Under the pieces are notes generated by a model. That model saw only the letters and a list, made by a program, of their open reading frames with translations, did no database searches and had not been told where the DNA came from. Made by a program: the position numbers and the translations under genes. This document shows, in pieces, positions 23,412-32,704 of a stretch of DNA of 64,000 nt (its first letter is position 1; every line of letters begins with the position of its first letter). This DNA comes from Enterobacter sp. 638. Lineage in GTDB: Bacteria; Pseudomonadota; Gammaproteobacteria; Enterobacterales; Enterobacteriaceae. The stretch spans positions 93,750 to 157,749 of the forward strand of contig NC_009425.1 in assembly GCF_000016325.1 (NCBI RefSeq), written 5' to 3'.

Positions 23412-23758
23412 TCTTCCTGCTGGTCTTATCAGTAATCGCCGGTATGACCGGGTGTGTTATCGCGACAGCAGGGTTACCTGAAAATCTGCGCTGGCAGGGC
23501 ATACAGTGTGGGGCCATAACAGCCATTGCGCAGGCCGGCATCCTTCATGTCATACCCCTGGACAGGGACGGGAGTGGGCTTTTGATGGCGGGCGGGATCA
23601 TGCTGGCCCAGTGTTATTCCCCCCGCCTCGCGGAAGACACACGGAAACTGAGAGTGCATTTTGGGATACGTTCCGCGCCGGGTTACCTGTTGATGTATGC
23701 CCTGTGCCTAGTGCTGACAGGCGTTTGCTGGCTGCCGATCTGGATGGCTATCAGATGA
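23408..23758 (+). CDS. Hypothetical membrane protein in the traW-traU insert
   Basis: 116 residues with about three hydrophobic segments (FLLVLSVIAGMTGCVIATAG, GLLMAGGIMLAQCY, YLLMYALCLVLTGVCWLPIWMAI). It overlaps traW by 4 nt and so is translationally coupled to it. Family not recognised. Confidence 0.6.
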   Translation: MIFLLVLSVIAGMTGCVIATAGLPENLRWQGIQCGAITAIAQAGILHVIPLDRDGSGLLMAGGIMLAQCYSPRLAEDTRKLRVHFGIRSAPGYLLMYALCLVLTGVCWLPIWMAIR

Positions 23759-23883
23759 GCCCCCCTGGTTTGGTTTGTATATCATTCGGTCAGCACCCTG
23801 TGCGCATTACTTCATTACATCATTGTGTTCCGGTGAGGCCGGTTCTGATGATGTACGTCAAAATCCATTAAAGGTACTCAAAT

Positions 23884-24192
23884 ATGACCACAACCACATT
23901 AGGTGACCTGTTCCCTGAGATACGTAATGCTGCGTCAGTGCGGGATAAAAACCCTGCTTCGCGACGTAAAATTTCCAGCAGGACCTCCCGCAGCGGCACA
24001 GCGGAAAGACTCAAAGCGCTGTACCCCGAAATTGAGTCCTGGAGTCCAATACTGGCAACACAGTCCTGGCGGGTCTGGTGCAGGGAAAACCATCAGGCAT
24101 TCACTGAGCCCGAAATCCGAGACGAGCGCTTCCCGGAATACCTGGTCGGGCTTATCCGGGCAAAAATGGCGGAGATGAATGAATGGCGATAA
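23884..24192 (+). CDS. Hypothetical protein in the traW-traU insert
   Basis: 102 residues from ATG 23884. Basic N-terminal half (DKNPASRRKISSRTSRSGTAERLKALYP) and aromatic C-terminal half (WSPILATQSWRVWCRENHQAF). Soluble, not recognised. It overlaps the next gene by 10 nt. Confidence 0.55.
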   Translation: MTTTTLGDLFPEIRNAASVRDKNPASRRKISSRTSRSGTAERLKALYPEIESWSPILATQSWRVWCRENHQAFTEPEIRDERFPEYLVGLIRAKMAEMNEWR

Positions 24193-24746
24193 TCAGCTGT
24201 TTCAGCCAGCCTGAATCGCTGCGCGGCGTGCTGGTCTGCCTGAATGACACGGGAGGAATAGCGGGACTTTGCGCGGTGGCGCTGGGGCTGGGGATATGGA
24301 TTGTTGCCCAGGTGCGGAGCGAAGCCGCCGCCAAAAAAAGACTGGCGAAGGTGATGAAATACGGGCAGCCAGCCATTTCCTCTCCGCCGACATTCGGCGG
24401 TCAGCAGCATGCGGAGGCGGTCCATCTGTTTGCCAACCGGGACTACTATCAGTTCCTGCTTTCGGAGTTTGAAAAAGCGCTGCTTGCACAGGGATATGAG
24501 CTGACAGCAGACCGTGCGCGGCATGTTGTCCCTGACAGTGACAGCACGCGCCAGGTGGCCAGAGCGATTATGATCGCGCGTGAGCGCTATATGGCACCCC
24601 TGCAGTCAGATGCGACGCTGGAAGATAAAGCGGATGAATGCGCCAGGGCAGGGTATTCACATCAGTGGTTTTGTCTGCTGGCTGCCGGGAGTGAACGGAC
24701 GGGCTGGTACATTGCCCGGTCGACGCCGACAACCGGCAGTGAATAA
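24183..24746 (+). CDS. Hypothetical single-pass membrane protein in the traW-traU insert
   Basis: 187 residues. One hydrophobic segment (GIAGLCAVALGLGIWIVAQV) near the N-terminus, then a soluble helical domain with scattered Cys. Start ATG 24183 lies inside the preceding gene, suggesting coupling. Function unknown. Confidence 0.55.
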   Translation: MAIISCFSQPESLRGVLVCLNDTGGIAGLCAVALGLGIWIVAQVRSEAAAKKRLAKVMKYGQPAISSPPTFGGQQHAEAVHLFANRDYYQFLLSEFEKALLAQGYELTADRARHVVPDSDSTRQVARAIMIARERYMAPLQSDATLEDKADECARAGYSHQWFCLLAAGSERTGWYIARSTPTTGSE

Positions 24747-24898
24747 CCGTCATATTATCGTGCCCCCTCTGAATTCTTCTCTGTATCTCACTGACTTAAC
24801 CGCCACGCCATTCAGGATGTTCGGTGCTCACTGCGTTGCGCTCCGCCTCAACCTGACTGCCGTCACGGTTTCTTCTTAACACCTGACAAGGTAACGCC

Positions 24899-25120
24899 AT
24901 GAAAAAAGACCCTGATGGTGAAAAGGGCCGGAATGTCGCTGTAACGGCTGTTCGCCACGACGAAAAATCAGCCTCACGTCTGGATGATATTCTTCAGGAA
25001 AACCCTCTTTTCTACCCTTCGATTGTCCTGCGGGCCGGCATTCTCGCCCTGCACGAAATGACCTGTGAACAGCGCATGGCCCTGGTTATCCGGGCAGCAC
25101 TGCCTCCAGCCAAACACTGA
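24899..25120 (+). CDS. Hypothetical small protein, possibly RHH-like
   Basis: 73 residues from ATG 24899 (RBS AAGGTAACGCC). The pattern VAVTAVRHDEKSASRLDDIL...PSIVLRAGILAL recalls a short beta strand plus helices of RHH regulators, but I cannot confirm this. It is preceded by 152 nt without a gene. Confidence 0.5.
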   Translation: MKKDPDGEKGRNVAVTAVRHDEKSASRLDDILQENPLFYPSIVLRAGILALHEMTCEQRMALVIRAALPPAKH

Positions 25121-25174
25121 CCTTCATTTTGCCCTCCCGTCTGTCTGGCGGCTGCGGCTCCCCGGAGATACCCC

Positions 25175-25498
25175 ATGACTCACCCTGAACACATCAGTCC
25201 GGTGACGGTCACTCGTGATCGCAACGGCTTCTGGACTCACCCGCACTACTTCCAGCCCGCAGACGATGAAGCCACGCCGGCAGAATTTGGCGACTGGCTG
25301 CACCGGTACAACCTGACCTGCGCCACGCGGTGGATGGAGAATGATGCCCCGCCCCACGTCATCAGGGCCTGGGAAAACGGATTCAGCAGCATTCATGAGT
25401 GGCAGCCCTCCGCGCCGGCGGGTGACGGCTGGTTTATTGGCTCCATCCATGACTCGGAAGACGGACCGCTTTGCGTCTGGCTGCGGGAGGCACAATGA
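25175..25498 (+). CDS. Hypothetical protein upstream of traU
   Basis: 107 residues, acidic and rich in Trp and His (FWTHPHYFQPADDEATPAEFGDWLHRYN, WENGFSSIHEWQ). No signal peptide. Its stop overlaps the traU start (ATGA at 25495), so it is coupled to traU. Family not recognised. Confidence 0.6.
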   Translation: MTHPEHISPVTVTRDRNGFWTHPHYFQPADDEATPAEFGDWLHRYNLTCATRWMENDAPPHVIRAWENGFSSIHEWQPSAPAGDGWFIGSIHDSEDGPLCVWLREAQ

Positions 25499-26499
25499 CC
25501 TTCAGAGCCTGTCTGACCGCCCTGTTACTGACCGTGTCGTGCTGGACGGCGTCGTTGTCTTCCGCCTCGGCTGCGGCGAGTAATGCCGGCGAGGGGCGGT
25601 GGGTGAACCCGATATCGGACGTGTGCTGGAAATGTCTGTTCCCGATGTCGGTCGGCAACGTCAAGCTGGCATCCGGCCCGCAGCCGGACACCAGTAACCC
25701 GTCAATGCCCATCCAGATTTGCTCCTATGGCGTCTTTTACCGCATGGGGCTGGCCATCGGCTACTGGGAGCCGACGGCCATGACGGACGTGACCCGTGAA
25801 CCCGGCGTGATGGTGAACATGGGGGGCTTTAAGATTGATCTCGGGCGAACCGGAACCGGAACGGCCGGGCAGAGTGACCGGCCCGCAGCCGGCGCGTTCT
25901 ACCACGTCCACTGGTACAAATACCCGCTGATTTCCTGGCTCAGCATCATGACCAGTACCGGTTGTTTCCAGGGCGGGGATATGGATATCGCCTACATGTC
26001 TGAAGTCGACCCGCTCTGGAATGACAGTACGCTGTCGATGATGATTAATCCGGAGGCCGCGCTGTTCGGCAATCTGATTGCCCAGGCCGCCTGTGCAGCG
26101 GATGCGGTGGCCAGCACCGCCGGCGTGCCGCTGTCCCCCCTGTTCTGGTGTGCCGGCAGTCAGGGCAGCATGTACCCGTTCACCGGCTTTACCAGCGGCG
26201 AGTTTTCTCCCCTGGAATCGTCGCTTCTGGTCAGCGAGCGCATGGCGTTCAAGCTGCACCGCGAAGGTCTGGTGATGAACACGGTCGGGGCGGATTATGC
26301 GGTCTGCTATCAGTATCCGTCTCCGATCGTGCCGAAAGAACGGTGGCGCTATCAGATGGTGAACATGTTCCCCGAAACCAACAGCTGCCATGCCTTCGGG
26401 GCCAGTACCCAGACGTGGGGCACGCCCCACAACTCCCCGCAGTCGAAGAAAAACTTTGGCTATCTGCTCTGGCGCAAACGTAACTGCGTCTATTCGTGA
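25495..26499 (+). CDS. traU: TraU mating-pair protein
   Basis: 334 residues from ATG 25495; the upstream start at 25471 is rejected because it lacks the signal-peptide fit. Signal (TALLLTVSCWTASLSSASAAAS), then WVNPISDVCWKCLFPMSVGNVKL, typical of TraU, and many Cys pairs (CWKC, CFQGGDMD, CAADAVAS) expected to form disulfides. Periplasmic; needed for mating-pair formation and DNA transfer. Confidence 0.93.
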   Translation: MTFRACLTALLLTVSCWTASLSSASAAASNAGEGRWVNPISDVCWKCLFPMSVGNVKLASGPQPDTSNPSMPIQICSYGVFYRMGLAIGYWEPTAMTDVTREPGVMVNMGGFKIDLGRTGTGTAGQSDRPAAGAFYHVHWYKYPLISWLSIMTSTGCFQGGDMDIAYMSEVDPLWNDSTLSMMINPEAALFGNLIAQAACAADAVASTAGVPLSPLFWCAGSQGSMYPFTGFTSGEFSPLESSLLVSERMAFKLHREGLVMNTVGADYAVCYQYPSPIVPKERWRYQMVNMFPETNSCHAFGASTQTWGTPHNSPQSKKNFGYLLWRKRNCVYS

Positions 26500-26508
26500 G
26501 GTCCGGTC

Positions 26509-27129
26509 ATGCATAACACACTCTTTCGGGCGCTGCTCCTCAGCGTCCTTTTTGGCGGCGCTCAGACGGTACTGGCCAGCGAACAGGCCAGCGTGTCTGC
26601 CAGTGATATGGCCTGGATGAAACAGCAACAGCAGCCACTTGACAGTCTTAAACAGCGCCTGCAGGGGCAGACAATGTCGCTGCCAGCAGAGCAGCAGGCG
26701 CTTATCAGTCGTCTGCAGGGTGATCTCGCGCGGCAGCAGGCTGAGCGCGAGAGCGGTGAAAAACGCACCTTTCCCGCCATGTACTTTGTCAGCCTGGGAC
26801 TGCCGCGCGAGGGGTTGCTTCCGATGCTGAAGGAAGCAAACCGATACGGTGTGCCGGCGACGCTGCGCGGGCTGGTCAACAACGACCTGCGTCAGACGGC
26901 ATCAGCCATGTTTGAGCTGGCGAAAGAGGACAAGAATATCGGGGTGCAAATCGACCCCACGCTGTACACCGAGTACCACATCACGACCATCCCGGCCCTG
27001 GTGGTGACCTGCCCGGGTCGCTTTGATGTCATTCGTGGCAGCCTCCCGCTGAAGCAGGCGCTGGAGAAAGTGGCCGAGAGCGGGGACTGCGCCGCAACGG
27101 CGAAACAGATACTGGAGGACGGGAAATGA
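26509..27129 (+). CDS. trbC: TrbC pilus assembly protein
   Basis: 206 residues with signal peptide (LLLSVLFGGAQTVLA), a Gln-rich coiled coil (~40-85) and a thioredoxin-like F-type TrbC domain (YFVSLGLPREGLLPMLKEANRYGVPATLRG, TTIPALVVTCPGRFDVIRG). It interacts with TraW. It overlaps traN by 4 nt. Confidence 0.92.
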   Translation: MHNTLFRALLLSVLFGGAQTVLASEQASVSASDMAWMKQQQQPLDSLKQRLQGQTMSLPAEQQALISRLQGDLARQQAERESGEKRTFPAMYFVSLGLPREGLLPMLKEANRYGVPATLRGLVNNDLRQTASAMFELAKEDKNIGVQIDPTLYTEYHITTIPALVVTCPGRFDVIRGSLPLKQALEKVAESGDCAATAKQILEDGK

Positions 27130-28982
27130 AACGACTGATTCTGGCGGCGCTGCTGATGACGCCCTGTGTTGTGTTGTCCGCTGACCCGGCTTTTGAGGCG
27201 GGGGCAAGCTTCGGAAAAGGCAATGCCTCTGCAGGCACGGGCAGCCTGAAAAATCCTGACGCGGTGACCGGCTCTATTCCCGGCTACAGCGCGAAACCGC
27301 CGGAAAGCGGCTACTACGGCGGCGTTCAGGGGGGCGACAGTGGGCTTTCCGATAAAGGACAGGCCGCGCTGGCGGGAAATGATGCGGCACAGTCCGTCAT
27401 CAGCTCAGGCAACAGCAACCCCATCCCGACCATCGACCCAAACGCTCCCTTTATTACCATTGGTAAAAATGCGGAAGCCGGATCGGAAGGGGTGCTGGAC
27501 GGAACAAACAAACAGTGTACTGAAGTCACTGTCTCCAAATCGACTTTCGAGAATTTCCAGTGCGATAAGGATATCGCGTCGGTCGAGGCCTGCACCCGTA
27601 CCGCCACGGCCGGAGGACACACGACCACAACCACGGTCCAGAAAACGCTGACCCTGAGTGCCGCGGATGCGGTGATTTCTTATGGCGGTGGCTCATCGTT
27701 CAGCTTCGCCTTTGTCTCCCCAGAAACCGGTCCGATTATCAGCGCGCATTTTTACTGGAGGGAGGGCGATACCAAAGCCGGCAAAATCAACTTCTGGGGC
27801 ATCAGTGAAAAGATGATTGGGAAACAGTTTGACTGGGCGGTCCCGGCTGCGGCGGGTTATCAGATGTCCACCAATACTCCGCTGCCGGCGGCAACCTATA
27901 CCAGTACGTCCTGTACCAGCGGCAATAAAAACCGTTGCGAGGCACACATCAGGGACATTATTGAGGGGTTTAAAAACGGTCAGGTCAGCGCGACCATAGT
28001 GATTACGATGAATGCCGTGACCCAGACGTTTGTCCCGGATGTGACCTGGAAAACGTCCTGCGGTCTGGACATGTCGAAAGCGAGAAAGACCACCTCCACC
28101 TGCACGACGCCCGGCGGAAATCACACCGTGGTGAACAATGGCCAGAGCTATCAGGTCTACAGCGACTGCTGGCAGTACACCGATAACTATGTCGTCCCTT
28201 CAAACTCCACCGGTAACTGCGGCACGCTGATGACCAACCCGAAATGCACGGCCTCAGCGTCTAAATGTGTGGAAAGCACCGACGGGCAGTGTACGCATAT
28301 GAGCTACACATATCAGTGCCAGAAGACCTGGCAGTCAGGCGGTCTGGTGTGTGGCGGTGACTATATCTGTAAGACCGGAGACTGCAATGAGGCCAACGGG
28401 GCAGGGAGCAGCGGATTTGACGTTGCCGTCGCCAAACTGGCTGGCCTGGCTTCGGCGGCGGATGATGTTAAGGACGATCAAAGTCAGATTGATATCAAAG
28501 CCTTTACCGGCAAGGCGATGAGCTGTCGCAAGGCGTTCGCGGGGTTCTCCAACTGCTGCAAAGACTCAGGCTGGGGGCAGGATTCCGGACTGGCGGCCTG
28601 TAACTCCAATGAGATGGCCATCGGCAAAGCGAAAGCGAAAAAAGTGACGGTCATTGTCGGTGAGCGCTGCGACCGTCAGGTACTCGGAGCCTGCATCCAG
28701 AAAAGTCAGGTCTACTGTGTCTTTGAAGGAAAACTGGCGCGCATCATTCAGGAGCAGGGGCGACGTGACCAGCTGGGCGTGAAGTTCGGCAGCGGGGACA
28801 GCCCGAACTGTCGGGGTATCACCATTCCTGAACTGCAGAACATCGATTTTGACAAAATTAACTTCTCTGATTTTTACGAGGACCTGATGAAAAATCAGAA
28901 GATCCCCGACACGTCGGCGCAGGTAAAGCTCATCAAAGAACGTATTGCGGCGCAGGTGAATCAGCAGGGAGGCAATAAATGA
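27126..28982 (+). CDS. traN: TraN mating-pair stabilisation protein
   Basis: 618 residues with signal peptide (ILAALLMTPCVVLSAD) and a very Cys-rich mature part (CTSGNKNRC, CFGKL-type pairs, SCRKAFAGFSNCCKDSGWGQD), typical of TraN. It is exposed at the outer membrane and recognises recipient outer-membrane proteins; the variable region (~150-350) decides which. The variant type cannot be told from sequence alone. Overlaps traF. Confidence 0.93.
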   Translation: MKRLILAALLMTPCVVLSADPAFEAGASFGKGNASAGTGSLKNPDAVTGSIPGYSAKPPESGYYGGVQGGDSGLSDKGQAALAGNDAAQSVISSGNSNPIPTIDPNAPFITIGKNAEAGSEGVLDGTNKQCTEVTVSKSTFENFQCDKDIASVEACTRTATAGGHTTTTTVQKTLTLSAADAVISYGGGSSFSFAFVSPETGPIISAHFYWREGDTKAGKINFWGISEKMIGKQFDWAVPAAAGYQMSTNTPLPAATYTSTSCTSGNKNRCEAHIRDIIEGFKNGQVSATIVITMNAVTQTFVPDVTWKTSCGLDMSKARKTTSTCTTPGGNHTVVNNGQSYQVYSDCWQYTDNYVVPSNSTGNCGTLMTNPKCTASASKCVESTDGQCTHMSYTYQCQKTWQSGGLVCGGDYICKTGDCNEANGAGSSGFDVAVAKLAGLASAADDVKDDQSQIDIKAFTGKAMSCRKAFAGFSNCCKDSGWGQDSGLAACNSNEMAIGKAKAKKVTVIVGERCDRQVLGACIQKSQVYCVFEGKLARIIQEQGRRDQLGVKFGSGDSPNCRGITIPELQNIDFDKINFSDFYEDLMKNQKIPDTSAQVKLIKERIAAQVNQQGGNK

Positions 28983-29764
28983 AAAGACTGATGTGCGGCC
29001 TGCTGATGGTCGTGACCAGTCTGCCAGCCATTGCGGAGGAGATTATCACCCCCGCCGACCCGTTCACCGGCTGGTCCTGGTATAACGAACCGAAAACGCC
29101 CCCGGATAAGTACCCGAAACCTCAGCAACCCGCGCCGCCGACGACCATTCCTGATCTCAGTAAAATGACCGCGCTGGAGCAGGCAAAGGTGCTGAAGGGC
29201 TACACGATGGAGGCGCTAAACCGCGCCATCCTGTACCCCACGCGGGAGAACACGGCGACGTTCCTGCGCTGGCAGAAGTTCTGGACTGACCGGGGCTCCA
29301 TGTTCAGCCAGTCATTCGCAGCGGCCCAGCTGAGTCATCCTGATCTGGATTACAACCTGGAGTACCCGCACTACAACAGCATGGCCCCGTTTGTGCAGAC
29401 GCGCGATCAGCAGACGCAGCAAAACGCGGTCGCGCAGCTGTCTCAGCAATATGGTCTGTTCTACTTCTACCGGGGCAGTGACCCGATTGATGTGCAGATG
29501 GCCGGGGTGGTGGCTGATTTTGCGAAAACGAACGGGATATCCCTCATCCCCGTGTCGGTCGACGGGCAGGTGGCAGCAACATTACCGCAGAGCCGTCCGG
29601 ATACGGGCCAGTCGCATACGATGAACATCTCGCACTACCCGGCCCTGTTCCTGGTTGATGCAAAAAGCAAAAACTACCGCGCCCTGTCTTACGGCTTTAT
29701 GACGCAGGACGACCTGTCGAAGCGCTTCCTGAACGTGGCCACCGGCTTTAAACCCCACTCCTGA
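28979..29764 (+). CDS. traF: TraF pilus assembly protein (thioredoxin-like)
   Basis: 261 residues: signal peptide, Pro-rich start (GWSWYNEPKTPPDKYPKPQQPAP), helical middle and a thioredoxin-like end (YGLFYFYRGSDPIDVQMAG, HYPALFLVDAKSKNYRALSYG). The usual CxxC is absent (RGSDP), as in F TraF. Periplasmic; with TraH, TraU, TraW and TrbC it assembles the pilus. Confidence 0.92.
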   Translation: MKRLMCGLLMVVTSLPAIAEEIITPADPFTGWSWYNEPKTPPDKYPKPQQPAPPTTIPDLSKMTALEQAKVLKGYTMEALNRAILYPTRENTATFLRWQKFWTDRGSMFSQSFAAAQLSHPDLDYNLEYPHYNSMAPFVQTRDQQTQQNAVAQLSQQYGLFYFYRGSDPIDVQMAGVVADFAKTNGISLIPVSVDGQVAATLPQSRPDTGQSHTMNISHYPALFLVDAKSKNYRALSYGFMTQDDLSKRFLNVATGFKPHS

Positions 29765-29773
29765 GAATTTTCT

Positions 29774-30253
29774 ATGACAAAAATACTTTTCACGCTCATC
29801 CGGGATGCAGGGCGCTTAGCTCTGTACGCTTTTGTGCTCGGTCCGGCACTTGTGCTGTATCTGTTTGTGATGTTAGCGGCTTCAGACGGCTCACTTTCCC
29901 GGCAGTTCCTGACGACTTTTCACGATCTGACTGACGGCGTACCTGCCGGCAAAGTGATGGGGTGCATTAATGAAAATGAGATGGCAAATCGTTTTTCACC
30001 GCCAGAATCCGGAGATAAGTTCCCGCCTGCCCCGAAAGCACCGCCCGAAGTGTTGTGTCAGCGTGGTCCCGTGGACAGCCATTCATGGGCAAGTTCGACA
30101 GATTCTATGCTGAGGAATTTCTGGATTATGGCGGTGAGGTTCGGTTGCGGATTAGGGTTTATTTCCCGTCGACTGTCTCTTGCCGCCCAAAAGCGTATTT
30201 CACCAGACACACATTCGGTTTTGGTATTGCAGAAAAAGGAAAAACACGAATGA
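29774..30253 (+). CDS. Hypothetical membrane protein downstream of traF
   Basis: 159 residues. One N-terminal membrane segment (LALYAFVLGPALVLYLFVMLAAS), a periplasmic stretch and a second weak hydrophobic segment (FWIMAVRFGCGLGFI). It lies where F has trbE/trbA. Family not recognised. Its stop overlaps the next start. Confidence 0.6.
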   Translation: MTKILFTLIRDAGRLALYAFVLGPALVLYLFVMLAASDGSLSRQFLTTFHDLTDGVPAGKVMGCINENEMANRFSPPESGDKFPPAPKAPPEVLCQRGPVDSHSWASSTDSMLRNFWIMAVRFGCGLGFISRRLSLAAQKRISPDTHSVLVLQKKEKHE

Positions 30254-30468
30254 AAGCATCACTTCTCGCGGGACTGATTTTCTGGGGCACGATTGCCCTT
30301 GTGCTGAGCGAATTAATAACGGTATCTGTCAGCGGAACACAAACATGCCTGGTGTGGCTGAGCTATGCCCTCTGGGGCATTGCAGGTGCGATGGTCATGC
30401 GTGCCGGTTTTGTCGCTTTGCGGGAACGACGCACCAGACGCAGCGGGGTGACCGGTCATGAAATGTAA
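30250..30468 (+). CDS. Small two-helix inner-membrane protein
   Basis: 72 residues from ATG 30250. Two hydrophobic segments (LLAGLIFWGTIALVLSELITV and LVWLSYALWGIAGAMVMRAGFVAL) and a basic tail. It overlaps the preceding stop and runs 11 nt into trbB. It resembles TrbE-like small proteins in size only. Confidence 0.6.
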   Translation: MKASLLAGLIFWGTIALVLSELITVSVSGTQTCLVWLSYALWGIAGAMVMRAGFVALRERRTRRSGVTGHEM

Positions 30469-31060
30469 AAACATTCTGACAGCACTCATGTGTCTTATCC
30501 CTGTGCTGGCCAGTGCCGGCGTTCGTGAGGAGCTGATGGCGCTGGAGTCCGCGAAAGCCAGCCCGGTGACAACCCTGAATCCCGCTGCCAGTCCGGTGGT
30601 TTTGCCTCCCAGCCTGATGCAGCTGCCGGACGGACGCCGGGCAAACATGAAGGACTACGCGGTCGTGCTGTTTATGCAGGCCCACTGCCAGTACAGCGCG
30701 AAGTTCGATCCGCTGCTGAAGGGCTGGGCCGATGAGCACAATATCCGCGTTTACCCTTACACCCTGGACGGCGGCGGCGACGGGTCTTATCCAAATCCGC
30801 TGGTTCCGCGCAAGACTGACCCGGCCTCACCGATTGCTGATGAGATAGTCACCTTCTTTGGCAATGGTCTGCCGATTGCCACGCCGACGGCCTTTGTGGT
30901 GAATGTGAACACCCTCAAGGCCTATCCGCTGACGCAGGGAATGATGGAAATCCCGACGCTTGAAAATCGCTGGGCCAGCCTGATTCAGGCGGATATGGAT
31001 AACGTCGACCCCAACGCTTTGCCGCCATTGCCTGCCAGTGCGCAGGTCACGCCTAAGTAA
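30458..31060 (+). CDS. trbB: TrbB-like thioredoxin-fold protein, lacking CxxC
   Basis: 200 residues with signal peptide (LTALMCLIPVLASAGV). The thioredoxin-like region has VVLFMQAHCQYSAKFDPLL: Cys77 is kept but the partner position is Ser80, so the CxxC expected of a disulfide isomerase is incomplete. The cis-Pro region (ATPTAFVVNVNTLKAYPL) is present. F TrbB is a periplasmic disulfide isomerase aiding folding of Tra proteins. Activity here may be changed or lost; a separate DsbA-like protein follows traI. Confidence 0.8.
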   Translation: MKCKNILTALMCLIPVLASAGVREELMALESAKASPVTTLNPAASPVVLPPSLMQLPDGRRANMKDYAVVLFMQAHCQYSAKFDPLLKGWADEHNIRVYPYTLDGGGDGSYPNPLVPRKTDPASPIADEIVTFFGNGLPIATPTAFVVNVNTLKAYPLTQGMMEIPTLENRWASLIQADMDNVDPNALPPLPASAQVTPK

Positions 31061-31077
31061 TACAACCGGAATACAAA

Positions 31078-31347
31078 ATGACTACAAATTCGTATGCGCT
31101 GTCGCGTACCGAGCGCGTGTGGCTGTTATTCAGCGTCACCTTGCTTGTGTCCGCCGTCTTTTATGGCCTTCTCGCCGCCAGGGTGGTCCGGGCGCTTTCC
31201 CGTCCTGACCTGACGATGTACCTGCAGGACTTTCCGGTACTGCTGCTGATTTCGCTGAGCGGAGGATTTATCGTTTCTGCGGCAGGCCATTACGCCATGC
31301 GCGTCGCGCTGAACAAACCACTGCAGGGGGAGGCCCGACATGGTTAA
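31078..31347 (+). CDS. Hypothetical membrane protein between trbB and traH
   Basis: 89 residues with two hydrophobic segments (VWLLFSVTLLVSAVFYGLLAARVV, FPVLLLISLSGGFIVSAAGHYAM). It is in the position of F trbJ/trbF, without clear similarity to either. It overlaps traH by 8 nt. Confidence 0.6.
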   Translation: MTTNSYALSRTERVWLLFSVTLLVSAVFYGLLAARVVRALSRPDLTMYLQDFPVLLLISLSGGFIVSAAGHYAMRVALNKPLQGEARHG

Positions 31348-32704
31348 GTCTCTTATTACGGCAGCCTCAATCTTTATGACAGGCATGGCTGCATTGCCGG
31401 CGCAGGCTGATGTGAACGGCGATCTGAACGGTTTCTTTGGCAGTCTTGGTTACAGTGGCAATGTTTCCCAGGCTCAGGCGTGGCAGGGTCAGGCGGCGGG
31501 TTATTACTCAGGGGGGTCCGTGTATCTGCGTAACCCTGTCAAAAACGTGCAGCTTATCTCGATGCAGCTCCCGTCACTGAACGCCGGTTGTGGCGGCATT
31601 GATGCCTATCTGGGGTCGTTCAGTATGATCAGCGGCGAGGAAATCCAGCGTTTCGTGAAGCAAATCATGAGTAACGCAGCGGGTTACGCCTTTGACCTTG
31701 CCCTGCAGACAATGGTCCCGGAACTGAAGCAGGCAAAGGACTTCCTGCAGAAACTCGCCAGCGACGTGAACTCCATGAACATGAGCTCCTGTCAGGCCGC
31801 GCAGGGGATTATCGGCGGGCTGTGGCCCGTCACGCAGGTCTCCCAGCAGAAAATCTGTCAGGACATTGCCGGCGAAACCAACATGTTCTCTGACTGGGCC
31901 TCCTCCCGTCAGGGCTGCACGGTGGGCGGGCAGAGTAATAAGGTGACCGATAAGGCCGGGGACGATCAGAAAGACCAGGTGCTGAAAAACAAGAACCTTA
32001 TCTGGGACACGCTGAGTAAGAACGGGCTGCTGGGGAATGACCGGGCACTGAAAGAACTGGTCATGAGTACCGTCGGGTCGATCATCTTTAACAACAATGG
32101 CGACGTCACCATTCTGACCCCCCTGGTCGATAACCGCGACCTGATAAAGGTGCTCATGCGGGGCGGGACTGCAAAGGTTTACGGCTGTGATGAGGCGACG
32201 TTGTGTCTGGGTCCTGTCGTCAAAGACCTGACGATCTCAGAGTCGAACGCCCTGGTGACGCTGGTTAAAAACCTGATGCTCTCGATGCAGAACAAGCTGG
32301 TTGATGACACCGCGCTGAGCAATCAGGAGAAAGGCTTTGTGAACACCACGTCCGTGCCGGTGCTGAAATACCTGACCAACGCCCAGAGCATGGGCATGAG
32401 TGCGACCTATCTGCTGCAGGTGGCTGACTTTATCGCTCAGGACCTGATGATCCAGTACCTCCAGGAGCTGGTTAAACAGGCGAGCCTGTCACTGGCCGGC
32501 AAGAACTTCCCGGAAGAGGCCGCGGCAAAACTGCGCGACAACATCATTCACGCCCAGGGATTACTGGCTGACATGAAGCTGCAGTCGGCAGCGGATCAGA
32601 ACGCGCTCGACGGTATCGACCGCAACATGCAATACCTGCAACAGCAGGTATCCACCATTGTTTCAGGCTCCTATCAGAGCAACTACCACTGGGGGGATCG
32701 CTGA
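31340..32704 (+). CDS. traH: TraH pilus assembly protein
   Basis: 454 residues, as in F. Signal peptide ending near LPAQA, then DLNGFFGSLGYSGNVSQAQAWQGQAAGYYSGGS, the family N-terminus, and a long helical C-terminal part. Outer-membrane-associated periplasmic protein required for pilus outgrowth. It overlaps the next start by 1 nt (TGATG). Confidence 0.94.
   Translation: MVKSLITAASIFMTGMAALPAQADVNGDLNGFFGSLGYSGNVSQAQAWQGQAAGYYSGGSVYLRNPVKNVQLISMQLPSLNAGCGGIDAYLGSFSMISGEEIQRFVKQIMSNAAGYAFDLALQTMVPELKQAKDFLQKLASDVNSMNMSSCQAAQGIIGGLWPVTQVSQQKICQDIAGETNMFSDWASSRQGCTVGGQSNKVTDKAGDDQKDQVLKNKNLIWDTLSKNGLLGNDRALKELVMSTVGSIIFNNNGDVTILTPLVDNRDLIKVLMRGGTAKVYGCDEATLCLGPVVKDLTISESNALVTLVKNLMLSMQNKLVDDTALSNQEKGFVNTTSVPVLKYLTNAQSMGMSATYLLQVADFIAQDLMIQYLQELVKQASLSLAGKNFPEEAAAKLRDNIIHAQGLLADMKLQSAADQNALDGIDRNMQYLQQQVSTIVSGSYQSNYHWGDR

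Noticed and set aside
25702..26628. 308-codon minus-strand frame across traU
   Set aside because: Antisense shadow of traU with no protein features.
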